From positions 1 through 31,614 of the forward strand of contig CAIKFN010000072.1 of NCBI GenBank assembly GCA_903826715.1: a stretch of 31,614 bases of DNA. Reading direction: 5' to 3'. Positions 23,406 to 30,743 of this stretch are shown here, in pieces. Source of the stretch: an uncultured Actinomycetes bacterium (lineage in GTDB: Bacteria > Actinomycetota > Acidimicrobiia > Acidimicrobiales > RAAP-2). Position 1 is the first letter of the stretch. Every line of letters starts with the position of its first letter. The translations under genes and the position numbers were made by a program. The notes beneath the pieces are model-generated. The model was not told where the DNA came from, ran no database searches, and saw only the letters and a program-made list of their open reading frames with translations.

Positions 23406-24077
23406 ATGTCAATGACCGTAACTACGAAGGACACCACCGCCCTCTCAGATGCAGAACTTGCTGAGATGGCCGATCTATGCGTAGATCGTGAACCGAATTT
23501 CGACATTGGATACCTATCCAAGGAAAAGGAAAACTGGGTCCTCGTTACGCAGTGTCGTGAAGGTAACAAACTTCGCGGTTATTCCTTCTGCACCCTTGAG
23601 CGCATTGGTGGAACACCGTCACTACTAATTGGACTTCTTCTCGTTGACCGCAACGCCAAGTCCGATCAGACTCTAAAAACAATCCTGCACGACCAGTTTC
23701 GTCGTGCTCTGCTCGCATTCCCAGATGAAGATGTTCTTCTCGGATCACGACTTACTTCTGCAGATGGTTTCCGTGCATTTGCGGGACTCGAAGACGTTGT
23801 GCCACGCCTTGGTTACAAGCCAACTGGCGAAGACCGCGCCTGGGGACGGCGCCTCGCCAAGCGATTTGGCTCAGAAAAGTCGATCGACGACAAGACCTTT
23901 GTTATGACCGTGACTCCAGGACCAGTTGGTGGGCTTGACTACATAACTTCAAAGGGCCCAATCCCTGAGGGAGCTGAAACATTCTTTAAAGGCGTAAAGC
24001 CTGCGAAGGGCCAGCGTGTGGTTGTATTCGGTTGGGCCATGGCTGAAGCACTTTCTTCAGGCAAGCTTCCTAAATAA
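23406..24077 (+). CDS. Conserved-looking protein of unknown function
   Basis: I do not recognise this 223-residue soluble protein. There is no signal peptide or membrane segment. The middle part, SLLIGLLLVDRNAKSDQTLK followed by ILHDQFRRALLAFPDEDVLLG, alternates strands and helices in a way that vaguely recalls a GNAT acyltransferase fold (a beta-rich entry, then a helix, then a strand). No clear acyl-CoA-binding R/QxxGxG/A loop is visible, so this is only a suggestion. Cys residues at about 23 and 47 are not in a metal-binding pattern. The ATG at 23406 is chosen because of the -10 box eight bases before it; ATG 23397 is in frame. Codon use looks native. It converges with the next gene with only four bases between stops. 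Confidence 0.75.
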   Translation: MSMTVTTKDTTALSDAELAEMADLCVDREPNFDIGYLSKEKENWVLVTQCREGNKLRGYSFCTLERIGGTPSLLIGLLLVDRNAKSDQTLKTILHDQFRRALLAFPDEDVLLGSRLTSADGFRAFAGLEDVVPRLGYKPTGEDRAWGRRLAKRFGSEKSIDDKTFVMTVTPGPVGGLDYITSKGPIPEGAETFFKGVKPAKGQRVVVFGWAMAEALSSGKLPK

Positions 24078-24081
24078 GCAA

Positions 24082-24801
24082 TTAATTGCGCGGCAGTAAG
24101 CCGGTGCAACTCTTGTAACAGTGACCCTCTACAGGAGCTGACAACGTCGTAAGAACGTATGTTGGTTTAAATCCAAGCGCGGTAGCGAGAGCTTTTCCAG
24201 CCAGTGAAGTTTCTCTGGCGGTTTCCATTGTTCTAATTGCGTGCGCGTCTTCACAGAGTAGCCACACGTCATCTCCGGACCATCCGAATCTGACCCACGT
24301 TGATCCGTCATCACTTCGACGAAGTAGCTGAGGTCCACGGTCGGCTGCAATTAACGCCACGCTTGGTCGTTCTCCACGAAATTCCCAGTACGGAGCAGAC
24401 GGTCCACGGAAACCAAACAGTGGACCATCAGCAGGGCTTGCGAGTTGGTCGAGCCACTTCTTAACGCGACGACCTTTGTAAGAGCCAAGTCGACGGGGAA
24501 GTTCACTTAGCGTTACCGCTTCAGGTTGTGCCAGGTCATTTCGTTCAATGTCTGCGCCGAGCACACCTTCAACAACATCAAACATCGCGAGGTCAGTTTC
24601 ATAATCATCTGGCCATGGAATTCTCCATCGCACGATTGACTGGGAGCTGAGGTCTACAACGGTGGTTGTTTCGTTTGTTGAACCAAGAACTAATCCAAAT
24701 ACCTTGTCGCCAGGTGACAGATTTACTTCGTCACGATGCGAAGTCTTCTCAACTAGTTTTTTAATTGCCTTTGACGCAGGGTCGCGGTTAAAGAACTTCA
24801 T
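24082..24801 (-). CDS. Protein of unknown function coupled to the DUF255 gene
   Basis: I do not recognise this 239-residue protein. It lacks a signal peptide and membrane segments. A basic N-terminus (KFFNRDPASKAIKKLVEK) is followed by a beta-rich region (VFGLVLGSTNETTTVVDLSS) and a tryptophan-rich C-terminal half (WVRFGWSGDDVWLLCEDAH). It ends with a cysteine pair in GHCYKSCTGLLPRN. The ATG overlaps the stop of the DUF255/thioredoxin-like gene by four bases, so the two are translationally coupled and probably act together or share regulation. The terminal Cys-x3-Cys pair next to a thioredoxin-like partner is suggestive but unproven. Confidence 0.75.
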   Translation of the reverse strand: MKFFNRDPASKAIKKLVEKTSHRDEVNLSPGDKVFGLVLGSTNETTTVVDLSSQSIVRWRIPWPDDYETDLAMFDVVEGVLGADIERNDLAQPEAVTLSELPRRLGSYKGRRVKKWLDQLASPADGPLFGFRGPSAPYWEFRGERPSVALIAADRGPQLLRRSDDGSTWVRFGWSGDDVWLLCEDAHAIRTMETARETSLAGKALATALGFKPTYVLTTLSAPVEGHCYKSCTGLLPRN

Positions 24802-26783
24802 AATGCCACGGCGTCTTGAAGTTGTTGGTTGAGTTCAGTAATTGAGTTAACGGGGAGCTGACAAACACCTGCTCTACAGACATACGCCAAACCTGCGCTT
24901 CGCCCACTGAGGAGTGGCGACGAGCCGTTTCCGGTTATGAGGACGCTTCGAACCATGGGTAATGATCGTACGTGCTTAGAGAGCTCATTTGGTGCCCCGG
25001 GAATAACTATCTCCACACCGCTTAGCGCGTAACCAGCGGCGTTTACTAAATCAGGCACTGAGCCAGGGTGAGTCGCCACAAGTGAACTCGCTAGTTCAAC
25101 GAGTCGCTGGCTAATGCTGAGCGAGTTGTTATCTCCAAGACACAGCGCGAGTCGAGCTAGTGCCCGACAAGCAACTGCATGACTTGATGGCGTTGCTCCA
25201 TCAAAGATTTCCTTAGGCCGAGAGGGGAGGTCTTGGACGTGATTGCTCTGGGTAAAGAAGCCCTGACCAACATTTGGTGTTTTATTACTCGGCACCTCGC
25301 CGTCCCAGTGGTGCACCACTAGATACGTAGCAAGTTCGCTGGCACGTGTGGTCCACGTGTCATCGCCAGTGCATTCGAACGCGTCAATGTAGGCATCAAG
25401 CAACCACGCAAGATCGCTCGCCGTGGCGTGAGCCTGCAAATTTTCTGTTCGCCACCACGTCTGGTTCGAGAAATGCGAAGTACGAAGTGAGTTAAGAAGA
25501 GCCACGCCTTCTGCAATGAGTGTTTCGTCGTCACTTCTAAGACACGCCGATGCGAACATGGCGTTCCATTCCAAAATGACTTTCTCATCTCTTCCCGGTT
25601 GCACTCGCGCAGAGCGAACATGACGCAGCGTGTCAATTGACTTCACGAGTTCTGCCGGTTCGACGAATGGTTCGCCACTAGCAAGGCGGGGAATTGATTT
25701 TCCTTCAAAAAGCCCCGGATCGCTTATTCGGAATCGATCAATAATGCGCTTAGTGATCGTTGCGTCACCAAGTGTGCTGACAACTTCATTCGAAGTCCAT
25801 GTGACGTGTGAGCCTTCTTCGCCATCAGCATCAGCATCGAGCGATGATGCGAATCCTTTTTCAATTCTCAAATCACTAAGAACAAAATTGATTGTGTCGA
25901 GCGCTACATCACGCCATTCGCTTGTGGACTCGTGCTTGGCAGCTTGTAAATAGGCTCTGGCGAGCAGTCCTTGGTCGCAGAGCATTTTCTCGAAATGCGG
26001 TACGTGCCACTCTGCATCAACGCTGTAGCGAGCGAACCCGCCGCGTAAGTGGTCGTACATTCCTTCTCTCGACATTGCATTAAGTGTTGTTGCGACCACG
26101 TCCCTGGTTTCTTCGTCTTTGAACTCGAGAAGTGCTTCGACGTACGAAGGACGAGGGAACTTTGGAGCTCCGCCAAATCCACCTAGAGGATCAGAGTTTT
26201 TGACCAGCTCGCCACGAAGTTTTTGGCGAACAACCTTCAAATCCACTACTGCGTCGTGAACCTTCAGGTGATCAACAAAAGCAATCTCACGCTCTAAGGC
26301 TTCAGAGAGTTTGTGGGCTTGTTCTTCGACCACCGATCGCTGTGAAGTCCAGGCGTCGCTTAGCGCACTCAGTAGTCTCGGAAAACCAACTTGGCCGTTT
26401 CGATCAGTTGGTGGGTAGTACGTTCCAGCAAGGAATGGTTTGCCGTCAGGAAGTAAGAACACTGACATTGGCCATCCGCCGTGTCCAGAAACTAATTGAG
26501 TAGCAGCCATGTAAAAGGCATCAACGTCGGGGCGTTCTTCACGGTCAACTTTTATGGGGATAAATGATTCATTGATTTGTTGTGCGATTGCCTCATCTTC
26601 AAATGACTCGTGCGCCATAACGTGGCACCAGTGACACGCGGCGTATCCAATGGAAAGAAAGATCGGCCGGTCGAGCTTCTTTGCCTCGGCGAGTGCTTCG
26701 GGGCCCCAGGGCCACCAGTCCACGGGATTTTCTGCGTGTTGGTGCAAGTATGCGCTTGATGCACCCTGAAGTCGATTCGTCAC
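24798..26783 (-). CDS. DUF255 thioredoxin-like / six-hairpin domain protein (YyaL family)
   Basis: A 661-residue member of the YyaL or SPATA20-like family. The N-terminal thioredoxin-like DUF255 domain has the near-invariant segment NPVDWWPWGPEALAEAKK, the CHWCHVMAHESFED motif with Cys50 and Cys53, VDREERPDVD and GGWPMSVFLLPDGKPF. The rest (about 190-661) is an alpha/alpha-barrel related to N-acylglucosamine epimerases and glycosidases, with GMYDHLRGGFARYSVDAEWHVPHFEKML split across its first helices. The function of the family is unsettled; a redox or sugar-related role has been proposed from fold. The GTG start lies six bases after the box TACGCT on the minus strand. It is divergent from the SDR gene and overlaps the downstream unknown gene. 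Confidence 0.92.
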   Translation of the reverse strand: MTNRLQGASSAYLHQHAENPVDWWPWGPEALAEAKKLDRPIFLSIGYAACHWCHVMAHESFEDEAIAQQINESFIPIKVDREERPDVDAFYMAATQLVSGHGGWPMSVFLLPDGKPFLAGTYYPPTDRNGQVGFPRLLSALSDAWTSQRSVVEEQAHKLSEALEREIAFVDHLKVHDAVVDLKVVRQKLRGELVKNSDPLGGFGGAPKFPRPSYVEALLEFKDEETRDVVATTLNAMSREGMYDHLRGGFARYSVDAEWHVPHFEKMLCDQGLLARAYLQAAKHESTSEWRDVALDTINFVLSDLRIEKGFASSLDADADGEEGSHVTWTSNEVVSTLGDATITKRIIDRFRISDPGLFEGKSIPRLASGEPFVEPAELVKSIDTLRHVRSARVQPGRDEKVILEWNAMFASACLRSDDETLIAEGVALLNSLRTSHFSNQTWWRTENLQAHATASDLAWLLDAYIDAFECTGDDTWTTRASELATYLVVHHWDGEVPSNKTPNVGQGFFTQSNHVQDLPSRPKEIFDGATPSSHAVACRALARLALCLGDNNSLSISQRLVELASSLVATHPGSVPDLVNAAGYALSGVEIVIPGAPNELSKHVRSLPMVRSVLITGNGSSPLLSGRSAGLAYVCRAGVCQLPVNSITELNQQLQDAVAL

Positions 26784-26789
26784 TTCATC

Positions 26790-26795
26790 AGCGTA
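26790..26795 (-). promoter_or_regulatory. -10 box of the DUF255 gene, probably leaderless
   Basis: TACGCT on the minus strand ends six bases before the GTG at 26783. TTGAAA lies 15 bases further upstream and could be a weak -35 box, though the spacing is short. Confidence 0.45.
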
Positions 26796-26805
26796 GTGAG
26801 TGACC

Positions 26806-26811
26806 TAATCT
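26806..26811 (+). promoter_or_regulatory. -10 box of the SDR gene, probably leaderless
   Basis: TAATCT is followed by exactly seven bases and then the ATG at 26819, with no room for a Shine-Dalgarno sequence. It is only ten bases from the oppositely directed -10 box of the DUF255 gene. Confidence 0.55.
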
Positions 26812-26818
26812 TTCAATT

Positions 26819-27595
26819 ATGAGTACAAATCTAAATGGAAAAGTCGCATTAATTACTGGGGCGAGTAGGGGGATTGGCCTAGCTATTGCACACGCACTCC
26901 ACGACAACGGCGCCAAGGTTGTCATCTCTTCAAGGAAAGAAGAAAACCTCAATGAGGCCCTGGCAACCTTCAGCGACCACGAAAACGTAGCGGCAGTTGT
27001 TGCGCACGTGGGCTCAAGAAGTGATGCAGACCGAGTTGTTAGTGACACGATTGCCAAATTTGGATCACTCGACATCCTTGTAAACAATGCAGCAACAAAT
27101 CCATACTTTGGTCCACTTGTCGACATCAGCGATTCGCAAATGCAAAAGACAGTTGAAGTAAATCAGATGTCGATTGTCACTCACACTGCTGCTGCGTGGC
27201 ATCAATGGATGAAGGACCACGGTGGAGTCGTTCTAAATATTGCGTCAATTGGTGGTCTCATGCCCGAGCCAGGAATTGGTTGGTACAACGTTTCCAAGGC
27301 TGCAGTCATTCACTTAACAAAGCAGTTCGCTTGGGAGCTTTCTCCTTCTGTTCGAGTGAACGCCATTGCTCCGGGACTTGTTCGCACTGAGTTAGCTCGA
27401 GAGCTTTGGGAGAAGAACGAAGAGAAGGTAGTGCGCCATATTCCTCTCAAGCGACTTGGTGAACCAGGAGATATTGCATCAGTTGCACTCGCACTCGTAA
27501 GCGATACAACATCGTGGGTAACGGGCCAAACAATTACCGTCGATGGTGGAACTACAACGCAACCAACTGGTGGCGTTGTTAGTGCAGGAAAGTAA
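26819..27595 (+). CDS. Short-chain dehydrogenase/reductase
   Basis: A classical SDR of 258 residues that oxidises or reduces an alcohol/carbonyl substrate with NAD(P). It has the Rossmann motif TGASRGIGLAIA near the N-terminus, the NNAA motif (DILVNNAATNPYFG), catalytic Ser143, Tyr156 and Lys160 (YNVSK), and the downstream APGLVRTEL segment. The C-terminal TGQTITVDGG is typical of FabG-like and 3-hydroxyacyl or sugar dehydrogenases. An Arg in the first loop (ISSRKEENL) favours NADP(H). The substrate cannot be told from sequence. The start is leaderless-looking. Its 3' end overlaps the end of menE on the opposite strand by 17 bases. Confidence 0.9.
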   Translation: MSTNLNGKVALITGASRGIGLAIAHALHDNGAKVVISSRKEENLNEALATFSDHENVAAVVAHVGSRSDADRVVSDTIAKFGSLDILVNNAATNPYFGPLVDISDSQMQKTVEVNQMSIVTHTAAAWHQWMKDHGGVVLNIASIGGLMPEPGIGWYNVSKAAVIHLTKQFAWELSPSVRVNAIAPGLVRTELARELWEKNEEKVVRHIPLKRLGEPGDIASVALALVSDTTSWVTGQTITVDGGTTTQPTGGVVSAGK

Positions 27596-28688
27596 GTTCG
27601 CTTCGACGAATCTTGCCATTGCCAGTTCGTGGAATTGCAGCGACGTACCTGATCTCTTTGGGCTTGGCCCATGGACCAATTCGTTCTGCAGCAATGTTTG
27701 TTATTGCGTCATCAAGTTTCTGTCCGTTTGAAACAACCAGCGCCACGACTCGCTGACCCCATTCAGGGTCCTCAACTCCAGTTACCGCTACATCAGTAAT
27801 GCCATCAAGAGTTGAAAGCACCGTTTCAAGGTCTTCGGGCCATAACTTTTCACCGCCGGTATTAATGACAAAACCAATGCGTCCGTGAATGGAAAGTTTT
27901 CCATCGTTTATTTCACCAGCGTCACCGGTTGGGAACCAGTCGGATGTTGCGTCTGGCCCAGTAACGCTTGGTCGTGGAGCATCTCTGTAAGCACTAAACA
28001 AAGTAGGAGTCTTAACAATGACTTCTCCGTTAAGCACCGAGAGTTGCACTTCAGGAAGTGCGAAGCCGTCATAAACAATTCCTGAACCGGTTTCGGTCAT
28101 GCCCCATGTAGTAACTACATTCGCGGGGACGCCGTCTGGTGGGCGAGCGCCACCAAGAAGAACGGTTTTGTATCCACTGAGATTATGGCGAACTAATTGT
28201 GTTCTAACTACTGCAATGTGTGTTGCGCCTTTTGTAGGACCCGACGCTACGTCATCTGCATCTCCCCATACGAGCGATGCGTCACTCAACAATGCGCGAA
28301 GAAGTACTGCGAGTCCACCAATGTGACTAGCTGGCAGACACGGATACCAAACCGGTGGTTCGACGCTACGTAGCGTCGCCTGTGTTATTCGAGCACTCGC
28401 TCGAAGTGCGTTCCACGTGTGCACTGCGGCCTTTGGCGTTCCACTCGAACCCGATGTGAGCATCACCAGACCAGTTCCATTCTCTACTTCACGGCCTCCA
28501 GCGATTACTTGAGTTCCTTCACTAGTAAGTACTGATGTTGCTCCTAAGAGTGCGAGATCTTCGTCACGCCTCCGGGGTGAAAGACGTTGATCTAGAACGC
28601 AAAATGCTTGTTCTTTGCTCACGCAGTCAAGGAGTACGCGCGCCAGAGCTTTCCCGAGGGGTAGATCAATAGCTAACAAACTTTGCAC
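27579..28688 (-). CDS. menE: MenE-like o-succinylbenzoate-CoA ligase
   Basis: An AMP-forming acyl-CoA synthetase, 369 residues, matching the short actinobacterial MenE that activates o-succinylbenzoate in menaquinone synthesis. Motifs are the P-loop MLTSGSSGTPKAAVHTW, the block CLPASHIGGLAVLLRAL, TWGMTETGSG, the hinge-region PTGDAGEI, and GRIGFVINTGGEKLWPEDLE, with the catalytic Lys in RTGNGKIRRSEL. A TTG at 28694 and a GTG at 28688 are both possible starts. The GTG is chosen because TAAGGT ends six bases before it. menB, which acts directly after MenE, is encoded about 2 kb away at 30744, which supports the specific assignment. Its end overlaps the convergent SDR gene. Confidence 0.85.
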   Translation of the reverse strand: MQSLLAIDLPLGKALARVLLDCVSKEQAFCVLDQRLSPRRRDEDLALLGATSVLTSEGTQVIAGGREVENGTGLVMLTSGSSGTPKAAVHTWNALRASARITQATLRSVEPPVWYPCLPASHIGGLAVLLRALLSDASLVWGDADDVASGPTKGATHIAVVRTQLVRHNLSGYKTVLLGGARPPDGVPANVVTTWGMTETGSGIVYDGFALPEVQLSVLNGEVIVKTPTLFSAYRDAPRPSVTGPDATSDWFPTGDAGEINDGKLSIHGRIGFVINTGGEKLWPEDLETVLSTLDGITDVAVTGVEDPEWGQRVVALVVSNGQKLDDAITNIAAERIGPWAKPKEIRYVAAIPRTGNGKIRRSELTFLH

Positions 28689-28694
28689 GCACAA

Positions 28695-28700
28695 ACCTTA
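28695..28700 (-). promoter_or_regulatory. -10 box of menE, probably leaderless
   Basis: TAAGGT on the minus strand ends six bases before the GTG at 28688 and overlaps the alternative TTG region. The forward -10 box of the SRPBCC gene begins 14 bases away, so the two promoters share DNA. Confidence 0.45.
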
Positions 28701-28713
28701 CGGGTTCTGAGGC

Positions 28714-28719
28714 TAAGTT
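28714..28719 (+). promoter_or_regulatory. -10 box of the SRPBCC-sulfatase unit
   Basis: TAAGTT fits TAnnnT and directly abuts an in-frame ATG at 28720, which would therefore not be in the transcript. The likely start is the GTG at 28741, which has AAGGGG (28730-28735) five bases upstream. Confidence 0.45.
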
Positions 28720-28740
28720 ATGAACGTCCAAGGGGGATGT

Positions 28741-29145
28741 GTGGCATCGATTCGACAACAAATACGTATTGCTGCAGATCCCGACACGGTATGGGACATT
28801 ATTAAAGTCCCTGAGTCACAACCTGACTGGTTCCCCGGCATCATTAAGGCAACGTACGACCCAGAAACTCGCATTCGCGTCATCACCGTTTCTATGGGAG
28901 TGGACATGCCCGAAGAAATTCTCACAGTGGATCCGACACTTCGCAGGTTCGCGTACAAGATCACAGCGCCTCTCTATTCATTTCACTACGGAATCATTGA
29001 CGTGATTGAAATCGCACCTAACGACACATTGTGCATTTACTCAACAACAGCAGAACCAGAAGTACTCGCACTACTTATTGGTGCTGGAACAATGGGCGCG
29101 TTGGAGAAAATTAAAGAAATCGCAGAGCAGAAAGTGAAGAAGTAA
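28741..29145 (+). CDS. SRPBCC (START-like) ligand-binding family protein
   Basis: A 134-residue single-domain protein of the SRPBCC or polyketide-cyclase-like fold. It shows the typical opening strand and helix IRIAADPDTVWDIIKVPESQ followed by WFPGI, a run of antiparallel strands, and a long C-terminal helix ALEKIKEIAEQKVKK. Proteins of this fold bind hydrophobic ligands in a deep pocket; the ligand here is unknown. The GTG start is chosen over ATG 28720 because of the purine-rich site upstream and the -10 box overlapping the ATG. It is followed two bases later by the sulfatase gene, so the two form an operon. Confidence 0.8.
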   Translation: MASIRQQIRIAADPDTVWDIIKVPESQPDWFPGIIKATYDPETRIRVITVSMGVDMPEEILTVDPTLRRFAYKITAPLYSFHYGIIDVIEIAPNDTLCIYSTTAEPEVLALLIGAGTMGALEKIKEIAEQKVKK

Positions 29146-29147
29146 TC

Positions 29148-30722
29148 ATGGGACGCAAAATTCTTTTTATTACAACCGACCAACAGCGCTACGACACAGT
29201 TGGCGCTAACGGCGGAACAATTGCGCGCACACCTGTTGTTGACAAGCTTGCAGCAGAAGGCATTCGCTACGAACGCTGTCAGCCTTCGTCTGTTGTCTGC
29301 ATGCCGTCTCGTGCGTCAATGCTGACTGGGCAGTTCCCAACCACGCACGGCGCATGGATGAATGGTGTTGCGCTTCGCGTAGACGCTCCATCATTCGCTG
29401 AAGAACTCCATGACGCTGGGTATGCAACTGCCCTTATTGGTAAGTCGCACTTCGAGCCATTCCTTGATGTTTTTGGTCGCTTCGCAGAGAACTCATTTGC
29501 GCAACTTGGTATTCCAACGATTGAACAGCCTTGGTTCGATGGTCGCATGGGCCCTCACCGTGGATTCGATCACATGGAATTCGCTACTCACGGAATTGCT
29601 CGTACCCTGCACTACGGAAAGTTCATTACCGAGGAACACCCTGAGTATCTAACAAGTTTCTACCCGAATCTCAACATGGAATTGAATGTAAATGACATGG
29701 GTGGCGGAGATACTGGAGCAGTGCAGGCCTGGTCGAACGATATTCCAAGAGAGCTGTATCACACTGACTGGATTGCTGATCGAACAATCAACTGGCTAGA
29801 ACAACAGAACGAAGATTCTGACTGGTTCTGCTGGATGAGTTTTCCCGACCCTCACCATCCGTGGGATCCACCGAAGTCTGAAGTTGGGCGCATTGATTGG
29901 AAGGACGTTCCACTTCCTGAGAACTATCCAGAATCTGCATCAGAGCGTGAAACACTTCTTGATCAGAAGGCTGCGCACTGGCGACTCTGGTACGACGGCA
30001 AGTTAGTAAGCAACTACGAAGCACCAAAGCACTGGGTGCCGTCATCTCTCACTGCAGACCAACTTCGAGAAATCACCGCACTAAACGCAGTAGAGATTGA
30101 ACTCATTGACGAAGCGATTGGTCGTGTACTTAAGACCATCGAAGCCAAGGGTTGGACTGATGACGTGGACATTGTCTTTACAACTGACCACGGTGAATTA
30201 GGAGGCGACTTCGGTCTTCTCTTTAAGGGTGCGTATCACGTTGACGGTCTCATGCGCCTGCCACTTATCTGGAAGCCTGCTCCATCGTCAAATACTTCAC
30301 CGGCGGTTGTTAGCGCTCCTGTAAGTCTCGTGTCTCTAGCGGCAACGTTTATGCAAGTTGCTGGACTACCTACACCTGAGTATGTAGAGGCCGGACCGTT
30401 GCCAGTAGATAACGATGACGCGAAGCAGCGAAACTTTGACGCGACTATTACCGAGTGGGATTCAGACCTCTTTGGAGTCTCTGTCCATGTTCGTACCGCT
30501 CTAACAAATGAGTTCATGCTGACGCGTTACCAAAAGGGCACTGTTCATGACGGCAGCGAAGGCGAGCTCTACAACTTGATTGATGACCCGCTCCAGCGCG
30601 TGAACCTCTTCAATGACCCGGCCTACGCCGCTGTTCAGGCGAAACTAGACGAGCGCCTTAGGAGTCATGAAGAACGACCAGCAGATAGGGCCACACCAGG
30701 GATAGTTGTAGCACCTGTCTAA
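29148..30722 (+). CDS. Type I (formylglycine-dependent) sulfatase family hydrolase
   Basis: A 524-residue member of the alkaline-phosphatase superfamily. The N-terminal metal site is ILFITTDQQRYDTVGANGG. The sulfatase signature is CMPSRASMLTG with Cys51, which would be converted to formylglycine, making this a C-x-P-S-R type enzyme. Further blocks are GKSHFEPF, FPDPHHPWDPP and the second metal-binding segment FTTDHGELGGDFGLLFKG. There is no signal peptide, so it is probably cytoplasmic, as in choline-sulfatase-like and phosphonate-monoester-hydrolase-like members. The substrate (sulfate ester or phosphonate/phosphate ester) cannot be told. It needs a formylglycine-generating enzyme encoded elsewhere. 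It lies two bases after the SRPBCC gene. Confidence 0.9.
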   Translation: MGRKILFITTDQQRYDTVGANGGTIARTPVVDKLAAEGIRYERCQPSSVVCMPSRASMLTGQFPTTHGAWMNGVALRVDAPSFAEELHDAGYATALIGKSHFEPFLDVFGRFAENSFAQLGIPTIEQPWFDGRMGPHRGFDHMEFATHGIARTLHYGKFITEEHPEYLTSFYPNLNMELNVNDMGGGDTGAVQAWSNDIPRELYHTDWIADRTINWLEQQNEDSDWFCWMSFPDPHHPWDPPKSEVGRIDWKDVPLPENYPESASERETLLDQKAAHWRLWYDGKLVSNYEAPKHWVPSSLTADQLREITALNAVEIELIDEAIGRVLKTIEAKGWTDDVDIVFTTDHGELGGDFGLLFKGAYHVDGLMRLPLIWKPAPSSNTSPAVVSAPVSLVSLAATFMQVAGLPTPEYVEAGPLPVDNDDAKQRNFDATITEWDSDLFGVSVHVRTALTNEFMLTRYQKGTVHDGSEGELYNLIDDPLQRVNLFNDPAYAAVQAKLDERLRSHEERPADRATPGIVVAPV

Positions 30723-30730
30723 TAGGCAGG

Positions 30731-30736
30731 TAGCGT
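30731..30736 (+). promoter_or_regulatory. -10 box of menB, probably leaderless
   Basis: TAGCGT lies just after the sulfatase stop and is followed by exactly seven bases before the ATG at 30744. TTGTAG at 30706-30711 is a possible weak -35 box with a 19-base spacer. Confidence 0.55.
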
Positions 30737-30743
30737 GGTCTCT

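Noticed and set aside
24078..24089. Perfect 12-bp palindrome GCAATTAATTGC at the convergent gene ends
   Set aside because: It has no loop and no T-run, so it cannot be a normal intrinsic terminator; short AT-rich palindromes are common by chance.
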